From Gemmatimonadaceae bacterium (GTDB lineage Bacteria > Gemmatimonadota > Gemmatimonadetes > Gemmatimonadales > Gemmatimonadaceae), in contig JAUSJA010000011.1 in NCBI GenBank assembly GCA_030647905.1, positions 1 through 62,021 of the forward strand: a stretch of DNA of 62,021 nucleotides, written 5' to 3'. A program made the translations under genes and the position numbers. This document shows, piece after piece, positions 26,318-35,024 of this stretch. Positions within the stretch are counted from its first letter, which is position 1. Each line of letters opens with the position of its first letter. A model generated the notes under the pieces. The model was not told the DNA's origin and ran no database searches. It saw nothing but the letters and a program-made list of their open reading frames with translations.

Positions 26318-28189
26318 ATGTGCGGTATCCTGGGTTTCGCATCCGCCGGTGGTGTAGCTGACGACCTGGCCATTGCGCGGCAGCGCGACACGTTGCGGCA
26401 CCGCGGGCCCGACGACGAGGGACTTTGGCGGTCGTCCGACAATCGGATATCCTTCAGCCACCGCCGGCTGTCCATCGTGGACCTTTCCTGCGGCGGGCAC
26501 CAGCCGATGGCTTCGCCGGACGGCGCCGTGCACGTCGTCTTCAACGGCGAGCTCTACAACTATCTTGATCTTCGCGACGAGCTTCGCGGGCTGGGCGCGA
26601 CATTCTCGACGGCGAGCGACACCGAAGTACTTCTCGCCGCGTACGCTGCCTGGGGTGAGAGGTGCGTCGAGCATTTCAACGGGATGTACGCGTTCGTGCT
26701 GCACGACGCGAAGCGTGGAATCCTGTTCGGCGCGCGGGATCGTGCCGGAGAGAAGCCTTTCTTTTATCGTCACCAAGGCGGGAGGTTCGCGTTCGCGTCC
26801 GAGTTGAAAGCTCTCCTCGCCGATAGCGCGGCGGGTCGTCACCTCGACCTCGAAGCTTTCAACTCCTACCTCGCATACGGTTACGCCGGTTTTGACCAGT
26901 GCATGCTGAAGGGATTCCGAAAGCTGCCGGCTGCACACTCGTTCACGTACCGCGTGCAGGAGGACGAGTTCCGCATTCGGCGCTACTGGGAGCTCCCGGA
27001 GCCCCCTGACCAGCGGCACGCGCCAGACACAGAGAGTCTTCTCGAGGAGCTCGAAGGGCTGCTTCAGGACTCGGTGCGCCGCCAGCTTATCGCCGACGTG
27101 CCCGTTGGAATCCTGCTGAGCGGCGGGATCGACTCGAGTCTCATCACGGCGATGGCGGCGCGAGTCGGCGGGTCGTCGGTTCACACCTTCACGATCAGCT
27201 TTCCCGGCCACGGCAGCTACGACGAAGGTCCGATTGCGAAGCTCGTGGCGGCGCATTTCGGAACCACTCACACGGAGCTCGTGGCGGACGCCGCAAGCGT
27301 TGATTTGCTGCCCATCCTCGCGAGGCAGTTCGATGAGCCGATGGCCGATTCGTCGATGATCCCCACGTATCTCGTCTCGAAGCTCGTCCGCCGCCACGCG
27401 ACCGTCGCGCTGGGGGGTGACGGCGGGGACGAGCTGTTCGCCGGATATCACCACTACAGTTGGATCAAGCAGCAGGAGCGGACTCGCTCGGTCGTACCAC
27501 GGCCGGTCCGGCGGGCGATCGGCGCCGTGACGGAAAAAGCGCTCCCTGTCGGATTCAAGGGGCGGAACCGCATTCTCGGATACACGGCCGATCTCGACGA
27601 GAGTCTCGCGCGGTGGGGAATCTTCTTCGACCGCGAGGCGCGTGCGCGGCTCGCGCCATCTCTCGCGTTTGCGACAAGCGACGCGCCGGAGCGCTGGAAG
27701 CGCACCGCTTTCCGCGAGCGCGCGACGACCTTGCAGCGCGCGACGGCGGAGGATTTCGCCAGTTACATGACGGACGACATCCTGGTGAAGGTGGACCGCG
27801 CTTCGATGCTCAACTCGCTCGAGGTCCGAGCGCCCTGGCTCGACTATCGGCTGATTGAGTTCGCATTCGGCCGTGTTCCCGATCGGCTGCGGGCCTCGAG
27901 CTCGGCCCGGAAGATTCTTCCACGCCGGCTCGCGGCGAGACTGCTGCCCAAATCCGTGGACCTGCGGAGAAAACAGGGCTTTTCCATCCCGCTCGACGCC
28001 TGGTTCAGCGGCCCCTGGGGCGAATTGATGGAAGACACGCTGCGCGGAGCCGATCCGGCGATTTTCGACCAGCGCGAGATTGACGGCTTGCTAAGGGCGC
28101 AGCGCAGCGGACGCGCGCATTCGAACCGACTGTTCGCCCTGACCATATTCGAGCTGTGGCGCAGAGAGTACGGCGTCACGCTGGAGTAA
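26318..28189 (+). CDS. asnB: Asparagine synthase (glutamine-hydrolysing)
   Basis: 623 residues, full length for AsnB. The class II glutaminase domain starts with the nucleophile Cys2 (MCGILGFASAGG), with RHRGPDDEG, SHRRLSIVD and NGELYNY. The synthetase domain has the ATP PP-loop LLSGGIDSSLITAMAA near residue 265 and GGDGGDELFAGYHHY. In polysaccharide loci such proteins often amidate uronic or amino-acid-substituted sugars rather than making free asparagine; which applies here is not decidable. It is preceded by a CCGCTAAATT motif. A nine-codon fragment of a second asnB-like start exists at 18319. Confidence 0.93.
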   Translation: MCGILGFASAGGVADDLAIARQRDTLRHRGPDDEGLWRSSDNRISFSHRRLSIVDLSCGGHQPMASPDGAVHVVFNGELYNYLDLRDELRGLGATFSTASDTEVLLAAYAAWGERCVEHFNGMYAFVLHDAKRGILFGARDRAGEKPFFYRHQGGRFAFASELKALLADSAAGRHLDLEAFNSYLAYGYAGFDQCMLKGFRKLPAAHSFTYRVQEDEFRIRRYWELPEPPDQRHAPDTESLLEELEGLLQDSVRRQLIADVPVGILLSGGIDSSLITAMAARVGGSSVHTFTISFPGHGSYDEGPIAKLVAAHFGTTHTELVADAASVDLLPILARQFDEPMADSSMIPTYLVSKLVRRHATVALGGDGGDELFAGYHHYSWIKQQERTRSVVPRPVRRAIGAVTEKALPVGFKGRNRILGYTADLDESLARWGIFFDREARARLAPSLAFATSDAPERWKRTAFRERATTLQRATAEDFASYMTDDILVKVDRASMLNSLEVRAPWLDYRLIEFAFGRVPDRLRASSSARKILPRRLAARLLPKSVDLRRKQGFSIPLDAWFSGPWGELMEDTLRGADPAIFDQREIDGLLRAQRSGRAHSNRLFALTIFELWRREYGVTLE

Positions 28190-28223
28190 CCATTTTCGGC
28201 GTCGGCGACGCTCCGGCGGCGCT

Positions 28224-28233
28224 CCGCTAAATT
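28224..28233 (+). promoter_or_regulatory. Promoter-like motif CCGCTAAATT upstream of a broken CapD-like gene
   Basis: Same decamer as at 26251. It lies 88 bp before the ATG of the broken gene, so the promoter seems intact while the gene is not. Confidence 0.35.
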
Positions 28234-28320
28234 TCGCACCGGTCTTCCAGCGTAGGCCCGGATCCCCGAATGGCAGCCACTTCTTGCCATTCCTCCCAAA
28301 ATTCACAAGGTTCAGCCATC

Positions 28321-28954
28321 ATGTTCGACGACTCAACCTGTTAATCACCGGCGGAACGGGCTCATTCGGGCACTCGGTTCTGAAAAAGTTCCTGCGTACC
28401 GATGTCGGCGAGATCCGGAATTTCAGTCGCGATGAGATGAAAAGAAACAGGATGACATGCGGAAGAGCTTCCACGACCCCACGCTGAAGTTCTACCTTGG
28501 CGACATCAGGGACTTGGGGAGCGTCAAGCAGGCGATGACCGGCGTGGACTTCGTGTTCCACGCGGCCGCCCTGAAGCAGGTCCCGTCTTGCGAGTTCTAT
28601 CCGCTCGAGGCCGTCAAGACCAACATCATGGGAACCGACAACGTGATCGAGGCCGCCTTGGACCGCGGCGTGAAGCGCGTCATCTGCCTGAGCACCGACA
28701 AGGCGGTCTATCCCATAAACGCGATGGGCATCTCCAAGGCGATGATGGAAAAGCTGATGGTGGCGAAAGCGTGGTTGCTCGCTGAAACCAACTCGGTGGT
28801 GTGCGGCACGCGTTATGGAAACGTGATGACGTCGCGCGGCTCGGTCATCCCGCGTCTACGCGTGCAGCGGGTTCGATCGCGACACGCTGATGCATCGCTT
28901 CGAGCAACTGTTCAGCGAGATCTCCGCGTCCGTGTCCGCGGCCGCGATCGAATA
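28321..28954 (+). pseudogene. CapD/PseB-like UDP-sugar 4,6-dehydratase, frameshifted and truncated
   Basis: MFDD at 28321 is followed by a stop, but one extra C would restore the family start (MFDDSTLLITGGTGSFG). The main frame resumes as LLITGGTGSFGHSV, then a second indel near 28440-28455 moves it to MRKSFHDPTLKFYLGDIRD, HAAALKQVPSCEFYP, the STDKAVYPINAMGISKAMM block with its YxxxK-type site, and GTRYGNVMTSRGSVIP at 28845. There it ends abruptly at less than half the usual length. The rest, in another frame (VYACSGFDRDTLMHRFEQLF to a stop near 28954), looks like the tail of a glycosyltransferase, so a deletion joined two genes. Confidence 0.75.
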
Positions 28955-29320
28955 AGCTCGGCCGCCGCGGGCGCCGTTCCGAGGCGCCGTTCGCGCGCCG
29001 GTAAACCGATGTAAGAGAGGGCCGTCAGTTGCGTCACATGTTGCGTCACAGCTCGGTCGGGCGCAAATTATCCGGACGCTTACGGGTGCGGCGACCTTCG
29101 CCATTCGTGGGTGATTGCGTTTGAAGCGCCGACTTGAAATTTTGCGTCGTACGCCGCCGGCCTCTCTGGAAAGCACATCGCGAGCGAGCGGGTCCGGGAT
29201 GTGCAAGATATTGCCGGCCCTGCGTGGGGGCTGAGTCGCACGATCCGGCGTGACCGACCATTCCTGACACAATCCCGACTCTGGACTCGATCTCGCAACC
29301 TGGGGCGAACGCCTGACAAG
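28955..29320. other. Gene-free stretch before rmlC
   Basis: No coding sequence is supported. An 11-bp direct repeat (gttgcgtcaca at 29028-29038 and 29040-29050) is visible, as is an AT-rich spot (gcaaattatcc near 29061) that may belong to the rmlC promoter. Confidence 0.4.
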
Positions 29321-29896
29321 ATGAAGCTGACCATACACAAGACCACGATCCCGGAAGTGCTCTTGCTGGAGCACGGTGTGTTCGAAGACGAGCGCGGTTT
29401 TTTCATGGAAGTCTACAAGCAGGATCAGTTTCACGACGCGGGATTGCCCGACACCTTCGTCCAGCTCAACCACTCCCGTTCGATGAAGGGCGTACTCCGC
29501 GGACTCCACTTCCAGTGGGAGCCGTCGATGGGCAAGCTGATGAGAGTGACCGAGGGTGCGGCCTACCTGGTAGCGGTTGATGTCCGAAGGGACTCGCCGA
29601 CGCTGGGCCGCTGGGTGGCGGAGACGGTGACGGAGTCGAACCGGCTGCAGATTTGGGCGCCTGCCGGATTCGCGCGCGGATTCTGCGTTCTCTCCGACTT
29701 TGCGCAAATTCAGTATCTCTGTACTGGCGTGTACAACAGCTCGGGGGAATCGGGGATCCGATGGAACGATCCGAAAATCGGGATCCCGTGGCCGATCACG
29801 AATCCGACGCTGTCGGCGAAGGACGAGCGCGCCCAGACCCTGCGCGAGTGGCTGGCCAGGGCGGAGTCCGCGAACTTCGTAACGAACGGGGAATGA
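29321..29896 (+). CDS. rmlC: dTDP-4-dehydrorhamnose 3,5-epimerase
   Basis: 191 residues, a cupin-fold enzyme. It has ERGFFMEVYKQDQF, SRSMKGVLRGLHFQ with the catalytic His, AVDVRRDSPTLGRW, APAGFARGFCVLSD and the tail GIRWNDPKIGIPWP. It converts dTDP-4-keto-6-deoxyglucose to the L-lyxo 4-keto sugar, the step before RmlD. ATG 29321 is preceded by no conserved in-frame sequence. rmlD lies two genes downstream, but rmlA is absent and rmlB survives only as a fragment, so the substrate must come from elsewhere in the genome. Confidence 0.93.
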   Translation: MKLTIHKTTIPEVLLLEHGVFEDERGFFMEVYKQDQFHDAGLPDTFVQLNHSRSMKGVLRGLHFQWEPSMGKLMRVTEGAAYLVAVDVRRDSPTLGRWVAETVTESNRLQIWAPAGFARGFCVLSDFAQIQYLCTGVYNSSGESGIRWNDPKIGIPWPITNPTLSAKDERAQTLREWLARAESANFVTNGE

Positions 29897-29949
29897 CGAT
29901 TGACCCGTTGCGTCCGTCGCGGATCTTACATGGTATCGGAGAAACCTAA

Positions 29950-30987
29950 ATGAAAATTCTATTGGCCGGCGGTGCCGGATACATCGGCTCCGTCCTCGCA
30001 CCCAAGCTGCTCGATCGCGGATACGAGGTTGATGTCGTTGATCTGCTCTGGTTCGGAAACCAGTTGCCGCCGGCGGTGAGAGTGATCGAAAAGGACATCC
30101 TCGACCTCACCGAGGGCGAGCTCGTCGGGTACGACCAGGTGGTGTTCCTCGCCGGCCTCTCCAACGATCCGATGGCGGACTACTCGCCGTCGCGCAATTT
30201 CGTCTTCAACGCCGCGAGCCCGGCATTTCTCGCTTACCTCGCCAAGAGAGCGGGCGTCAAACGTTACGTGTATGCCAGCTCCTGTTCCGTTTACGGCTAC
30301 ACGGAGAACGAGCTGTACAATGAGCAGTCGCCGGCGAACTCGTCCTATCCGTACGGGATATCAAAGCTGCAGGGCGAGTTCGGCGCCATGCAGACGAGGG
30401 ACGACAATTTTTCGGTCATCGCGCTCCGCAAAGGCACCGTCTGCGGCTACAGCCCGAGAATGCGGCTCGATCTCGTGGTCAACACGATGTTCCGGACGGC
30501 GGTCACGGACGGAGTCATCAACGTGGCGAATCCGGCGATCTGGCGCCCGATTCTCGCGATACAGGATGCGGCCAGCGCTTACATCCGCGCGATCGAGGCG
30601 AGTCCGTCAATCTCCGGAATATTCAACGTCGCTTCGGGCAACTTCACCATCGGCGAGGTGGCGGACCACGTTCACGATTCCGTCAAGGACCTGCTGAGTC
30701 TCGACACGCGGCTCAACATCAATCACGTCACCGACGTCCGAAACTACAAGGTCACGTCGGAGCACGCGCAAAATGTTCTCGGATTTAATCCGACTCAAAC
30801 CATCCGCGACATCGTTCGGGAGCTGGTGGACAACTACGCGAAGTTCAAGGACGTCGAGAACCCGGCGTACTACAACATCCAGACTTTCAAGAGGGTGGAC
30901 GGCACCCCGAAGAAGATCAGTTCGGACGATGCCGCCGATTCGAAGAGCCGCCGCCGCACCGCGCAAAGTCATTCGGCCAAGGCATGA
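29950..30987 (+). CDS. NAD-dependent sugar epimerase/dehydratase (SDR)
   Basis: A 345-residue extended SDR: ILLAGGAGYIGSVLAPKLL, VVFLAGLSNDPMADYSPSR, YASSCSVYGYTE, the catalytic YPYGISKLQGE (YxxxK) and RKGTVCGYSPRMRLDLVVN. The ending (about 40 residues, SSDDAADSKSRRR) is a polar tail beyond the fold. The family includes epimerases in surface-polysaccharide and aminosugar pathways; the substrate cannot be assigned. It lies between rmlC and rmlD with short gaps, so it is probably part of one transcript making a deoxysugar. Confidence 0.86.
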   Translation: MKILLAGGAGYIGSVLAPKLLDRGYEVDVVDLLWFGNQLPPAVRVIEKDILDLTEGELVGYDQVVFLAGLSNDPMADYSPSRNFVFNAASPAFLAYLAKRAGVKRYVYASSCSVYGYTENELYNEQSPANSSYPYGISKLQGEFGAMQTRDDNFSVIALRKGTVCGYSPRMRLDLVVNTMFRTAVTDGVINVANPAIWRPILAIQDAASAYIRAIEASPSISGIFNVASGNFTIGEVADHVHDSVKDLLSLDTRLNINHVTDVRNYKVTSEHAQNVLGFNPTQTIRDIVRELVDNYAKFKDVENPAYYNIQTFKRVDGTPKKISSDDAADSKSRRRTAQSHSAKA

Positions 30988-31018
30988 AGAGCGTTCTCGC
31001 TGGCGGCCGCGACCGCGG

Positions 31019-31915
31019 ATGAAAGTCGCCGTAGTCGGAGCGAACGGACAGCTCGGCGCCGACGTCGTCCTCGCTTTTCGGCAGGCCGGCGACGAAGTCG
31101 TTCCGCTCGACCACGAGGATGTCGAAGTCTCCGACGAGTCATCCGTCGTGTCCGCGCTCTCGAATGCGTCGCCCGACCTGGTCGTCAATACGGCCGCGAT
31201 GCACAACATCGAGAAGTGTGAGCTCGACCCGGCCCGCGCGTTCGCGGTGAACGCTCTGGGCACGAGGTTCCTCGCCCAGGCCTGCGAGGCGAGCGGGTCA
31301 GCATTCGTTCACGTGAGCACGGATTACGTCTTCGGCGGAGAAAAGCGGTCTCCATACGTGGAGACGGACCCGCCGAGACCGCTCAACACCTACGGTATCA
31401 GCAAGCTGGCCGGCGAGCACTACGCGCTGTGTGAGAACCGGAAGACCTTCGTGGTGCGCACCTCCGCGGTATACGGGTCGCACCCGTGCAGGGCGAAGGG
31501 CGGGGATAACTTCGTTCGTCTGATGCTGAGACTGGGACGGGAGCGCGGCAAGGTGAAAGTCGTTGCCGACGAATTCGTGTCGCCGACATACACGGTGGAC
31601 ATCGCGAACCAGATCGTCCGCCTTGCGAGCACCGACGCATTCGGTCTCTACCATGCTACCTCCGCTGGCCAATGCACCTGGAACGAATTTGCGAGGGCGA
31701 TTTTCGAGGAGGCCGGGCTCGACGTCGTAACCGAGGTCGCAACCGCGGCGGATTTTCCGGCGAAGGTGCCGCGTCCGGCATACTCGGTACTGGACAATCG
31801 GGCCTTTCGAGAGCGCGGTCTCGACGTGATGCCGACGTGGCAAGAGGCTCTGAAGCGATACATCTCCGCGTTGAGGCAAGAAGAGCGTCTGCCATCGGAG
31901 CTGGCGACCGCCTGA
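31019..31915 (+). CDS. rmlD: dTDP-4-dehydrorhamnose reductase
   Basis: 298 residues. An SDR reductase with VVGANGQLGADVVLAF, DLVVNTAAMHNIEKCE, HVSTDYVFGGEKRSPY, the catalytic NTYGISKLAGEHYA (YxxxK) and RTSAVYGSHPC. It reduces dTDP-4-keto-L-rhamnose to dTDP-L-rhamnose; related reductases of other 4-keto sugars look alike. ATG 31019 was chosen because the frame further upstream lies inside the preceding gene. Confidence 0.88.
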   Translation: MKVAVVGANGQLGADVVLAFRQAGDEVVPLDHEDVEVSDESSVVSALSNASPDLVVNTAAMHNIEKCELDPARAFAVNALGTRFLAQACEASGSAFVHVSTDYVFGGEKRSPYVETDPPRPLNTYGISKLAGEHYALCENRKTFVVRTSAVYGSHPCRAKGGDNFVRLMLRLGRERGKVKVVADEFVSPTYTVDIANQIVRLASTDAFGLYHATSAGQCTWNEFARAIFEEAGLDVVTEVATAADFPAKVPRPAYSVLDNRAFRERGLDVMPTWQEALKRYISALRQEERLPSELATA

Positions 31916-31944
31916 GCGGCTCAAGAGCGCGCGCTCACACAAGA

Positions 31945-32197
31945 CGCGCCACCGGTGAGCTTCCGCCGACGGCCGACTTTCTGATAATCGGCGGCGGCAT
32001 CCTGGGAATCACTCTGGCTCTGGAGTTGGCTCAGCGCTTCCCCTCGCGGAAAATTGTCCTTGTCGAAAAGGAAAGCTCTCTGGCCGCTCGATCTCGTGAC
32101 GAGCGACGTGGTAGACCGCGCGCGATTCGACCAGCTCGTCAATGGCGTGAGCGCCGGCCAATCATTGCTGCTGATGTCCGCTTCGCCGTAGCTCTTG
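31945..32197 (+). pseudogene. LhgO N-terminal fragment joined to an unknown C-terminal fragment
   Basis: From about 31945 to 32088 the frame gives TADFLIIGGGILGITLALE plus LAQRFPSRKIVLVEKESSLA, nearly the same as the start of the intact lhgO at 32664 (ADFLVVGGGIIGITIALDL). It then breaks off. A different frame (LDLVTSDVVDRARFDQLVN to LLLMSASP and a stop at about 32197) looks like the end of some other protein, which I could not identify. This is a chimeric scar. Confidence 0.6.
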
Positions 32198-32556
32198 TCA
32201 CGCTTCTCCAGTAGCGCAGAGCGTGCTGGAGAAGCGTGAAGGTGCCGACCACGTTCGTATTGATGAAATCGGCCGGTCCGTCGATCGACCGGTCGACGTG
32301 CGACTCGGCGGCGGGGTGGACGATCGCGTTTGGGCGTGTCGCGGAAAGCAGCTCGCCGACGCCGTTCCCGTCACAGATGTCGAGCCGATGAAACTGACAG
32401 CGCTGATCTTCGATGTCGGGCAGCGATTCCAGATTGCCGGCATAGGTCAGCTTGTCAACGTTGACGACGGCGTGATCGGTGTCGCGAATGATCATGCCAA
32501 CGAGGGCCGATCCGATGAACCCCCGCCGCTTGTAACCAGTACCGTGCTCAAAGGCG
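32180..32556 (-). pseudogene. rmlB: dTDP-glucose 4,6-dehydratase fragment
   Basis: The minus-strand frame reads GFIGSALVGMIIRDTDHAVV, NVDKLTYAGNLESLPD and AAESHVDRSIDGPADFINTN then VVGTFTLLQHALRYW, all hallmarks of RmlB. The NAD loop is broken by a small indel near 32520 (VLVTSGG in another frame). Sequence ends near residue 115, before the catalytic YxxxK, so about two thirds of the gene is missing. It lies opposite in strand to rmlC/rmlD. Confidence 0.8.
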
Positions 32557-32663
32557 GCTCAAGCTCTCGTTATGCGCTGTGCTCGTGTGGAGGTTGGCGA
32601 TACATTTCCAGCTCATGGAATCCAGCTCGCAAGCCGTGGGATGAGTGAGGCCAAGAAACGAAT

Positions 32664-33920
32664 TTGAGGCCTGAATCTGATCTGCACGCCCCGGCATCGC
32701 GCGCGAAAAAGTCCGGTGCGCCGCTGGCCACTGCCGACTTTCTCGTCGTCGGCGGCGGTATCATTGGAATCACCATCGCCCTCGACCTCGCCCGACGTTT
32801 CCCGGGCCAGTCGATCGCACTGATCGAGAAGGAGGATGAGCTCGGCATGCACGCGAGCGGCCGAAACAGCGGGATCCTTCACGCCGGCTTCTATTACTCC
32901 GCCGACAGTCTCAAGGCGCGATTCTCTAAGGAAGGGAATGCCGCGCTCACCACCTACTGCGTCGAGCGGGGATTGCGGATAAACCGCTGCGGCAAGCTTG
33001 TCGTCGCCCAGGACGAGAGCGAGCTGGCCGGTTTGGACGAGTTGCTCCGGCGGGGGCGCGTCAACAACGTGCGTCTCGACGAGATCACCGACGCGGAGGC
33101 ACGGAAGATCGAGCCACGGGTACGCACCTTCCAGCGCGCGATCTTTTCGCCGACGACTTCCGCTGTTGACCCGGCGGAGGTCACGCTCTCACTCGCCGCG
33201 GACGCGGAGAAGGCGGGGGTCGCGATCACCCGGCGGACGAAGTATCTCGGGCGCGGCGGCAGCACGGTTCGAACCAGCTCGGGAACGATTGACTGCGGAT
33301 ACGTGGTGAATGCGGCCGGTCTGTACTCCGACCGCGTCGCCCACGATTACGGATTTTCCGATAACTACCGGATACTTCCGTTCAAGGGTGTCTATCTCTA
33401 CGCCGACGAGGGCGAGACGATTCGGACGAATATCTATCCGGTTCCGAATCTCGCCAATCCCTTTCTCGGCGTGCACTTCACCGTCACCACTCACGGCCGG
33501 ACGAAAATCGGACCGACGGCGATCCCGGCTCTCTGGCGCGAGCAGTACGGGTGGGTTGCCGGGTTCAGCGCGCGCGAGCTCGCCGACATCGTGGCGCGAG
33601 AGTTTGGTCTTCTGGCGCGGGACGACTTCAATTTCAGGTCGCTGGCGCTTTCCGAGCTCAAGAAGTACCGCCGCTCGAATCTCGTCGCGCTCGCGTCGAA
33701 AATGATGCGCGATCTGGATCCGAGACGATACACGCATTGGGGCAAACCGGGCATCCGTGCCCAGCTTCTCGACATCCGAACCCGGCGGCTGGTGACGGAT
33801 TTTCACGTCGAAGGCGACGACCGGTCAATGCACGTGCTGAACGCCGTGTCTCCGGCGTTCACTTCGTCGATACCCTTCGCGTCCTATGTCGTCGACCGGA
33901 TCCAGGCAGAAATGAAATAA
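32664..33920 (+). CDS. lhgO: L-2-hydroxyglutarate oxidase-like FAD-dependent oxidoreductase
   Basis: 418 residues, DAO-superfamily flavoprotein: ADFLVVGGGIIGITIALDL (FAD loop), GMHASGRNSGILHAGFYY (the LhgO-type signature), VVNAAGLYSDRVAHDYG, PFKGVYLY and the closing AVSPAFTSSIPFASYVVDRI. It oxidises L-2-hydroxyglutarate to 2-oxoglutarate with electrons to the membrane quinone pool in characterised members. In glycan loci it may serve another hydroxy-acid. No ATG fits; TTG 32664 is the likely start. A partial duplicate of its first 45 residues lies 700 bp upstream. Confidence 0.85.
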   Translation: MRPESDLHAPASRAKKSGAPLATADFLVVGGGIIGITIALDLARRFPGQSIALIEKEDELGMHASGRNSGILHAGFYYSADSLKARFSKEGNAALTTYCVERGLRINRCGKLVVAQDESELAGLDELLRRGRVNNVRLDEITDAEARKIEPRVRTFQRAIFSPTTSAVDPAEVTLSLAADAEKAGVAITRRTKYLGRGGSTVRTSSGTIDCGYVVNAAGLYSDRVAHDYGFSDNYRILPFKGVYLYADEGETIRTNIYPVPNLANPFLGVHFTVTTHGRTKIGPTAIPALWREQYGWVAGFSARELADIVAREFGLLARDDFNFRSLALSELKKYRRSNLVALASKMMRDLDPRRYTHWGKPGIRAQLLDIRTRRLVTDFHVEGDDRSMHVLNAVSPAFTSSIPFASYVVDRIQAEMK

Positions 33921-34346
33921 TTGTCGCGCCGGCCCAGGACGCTACCGATGCAGCCGCGCAGTCATCTGCAAGTTCAGGTTCGGCACGTCCTGCGAGAAGT
34001 TGCGGCATGCCCGTTATGCGGTTGCCGACCGGGCCATTCCGGCGATCGCGTTCGCGAGTGCCACCCGCCAGTGCGGCGGAGTCCGACCCATCGCCACCAT
34101 TCATCTGTTTAGCCGGCTCGCCCCAGGCCGGTCAAGCGATACATGGGGCCGTAGGGAGTGCCGATCCAGCGCGCCACAGCGCCAGGCAACTCCGGGTAAC
34201 GATCGGGGCTGCGAATATAACGCCTGAATGACGGGCGCCGTGCACATTCCCCCCGAAGCTCTTGCGGACGATTCGCACCTTGCGTTCATCGGGATCCGCT
34301 CGGCAATCGGACTTTCACTATTTCACACCGTTTGGGAGAGACACGT
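33921..34346. other. Gene-free upstream region of the pilin block
   Basis: No supported coding sequence. It includes aatataacgcct at 34218-34229, a 12-mer also found at 44041-44052, again 120-150 bp before a paralogous pilin gene. A ribosome site (gggagaga) lies just before the pilin ATG. Confidence 0.45.
34218..34229 (+). promoter_or_regulatory. Shared promoter-like 12-mer with TATAAC
   Basis: aatataacgcct, 129 bp before the pilin ATG at 34347, identical to 44041-44052, which is 148 bp before the paralogous pilin at 44189. A TATAAC box also occurs upstream of the pilus ATPase operon (minus strand, 54692-54687). Confidence 0.35.
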
Positions 34347-35003
34347 ATGAAACAGTTCTGGAAGAAAGGGAAGAACGCCGTACGGCGAGGCTTCACACTC
34401 ATCGAAGTCCTGGTGACGGTTGGTGTCATTGGCGTCCTGGTTGCGGTCACCGTTCCGGCTGTGACGTCACAGATGAGCGCGGCCGACCCGGCGCGCGTTC
34501 TCTCGGACCTGACCAACATCACCACGAGTATCGATGCCTTCAGCACTAACGTGCGTCCCAGCATGCCGGGCGATATCGAGGATCTCGCCAACCAGATCGC
34601 CGCGACGGGTGACATGGACGGCGGAACGGTGGCTCTGACCCCCGCCGTCTACGGCATTGCCAGCACGAAGTGGAAAGGACCCTACATCGGGAGACCTGTG
34701 GCCACGGGTGGCGCCATGACCGGCAAGGCGTTTGCAAGCGGGTACCAGAGCTATGTCCAGAACGATTTCGTACGCTGCAATTCCTTGGCTGATGCGGCGT
34801 GCACCACCGCCACGCCCGACTATCTCACCGTCAAGATTTCGCCGCTGACCACCGTCGAGTTCGAGCTCGTCAACAAGCTGATCGATGTCGGCGAGACGGC
34901 CGGAGCCGCGACTGGTGAGAGTCAGAAGTTCGGGAAGTTTCGATATGACAACGTAACAGCCTCCTCGACCGCATACTATTTTGCGATGCCTCTGATCCCG
35001 TAG
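34347..35003 (+). CDS. Type IV prepilin-like protein (pseudopilin/major pilin candidate)
   Basis: 218 residues. A short basic leader ends at KNAVRRG, with predicted cleavage before FTLIEVLVTVGVIGVLVAV (N-methylated Phe+1, Glu+5), the class III signal of type IV pilins and GspG/H-type pseudopilins. The globular part has KWKGPYIGRPV and ends in YYFAMPLIP. A paralogue with the same landmarks lies at 44189 (KWKGPYINRDV and an FTNIEAILDEGVAGAAS segment like VEFELVNKLIDVGETAGA here). A ribosome site and a TATAAC motif lie upstream. It is likely a major or core subunit of the MSHA-like system on the minus strand further on. Confidence 0.88.
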   Translation: MKQFWKKGKNAVRRGFTLIEVLVTVGVIGVLVAVTVPAVTSQMSAADPARVLSDLTNITTSIDAFSTNVRPSMPGDIEDLANQIAATGDMDGGTVALTPAVYGIASTKWKGPYIGRPVATGGAMTGKAFASGYQSYVQNDFVRCNSLADAACTTATPDYLTVKISPLTTVEFELVNKLIDVGETAGAATGESQKFGKFRYDNVTASSTAYYFAMPLIP

Positions 35004-35024
35004 TTCAGGCGGATTCACGATTGC

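Noticed and set aside
26312-27454. 380-codon open frame antisense to asnB
   Set aside because: Mirror frame of a GC-rich gene; composition is Arg/Val/Glu-biased, no domain is seen, and asnB is clearly conserved on the other strand.
29028-29050. Direct repeat gttgcgtcaca x2 as a CRISPR-like start
   Set aside because: Only two units, one base apart, with no spacers and no cas genes.
33921-34346. A small gene before the first pilin
   Set aside because: Open frames there are Arg/Ser/Pro-rich with no ribosome site or recognisable sequence.
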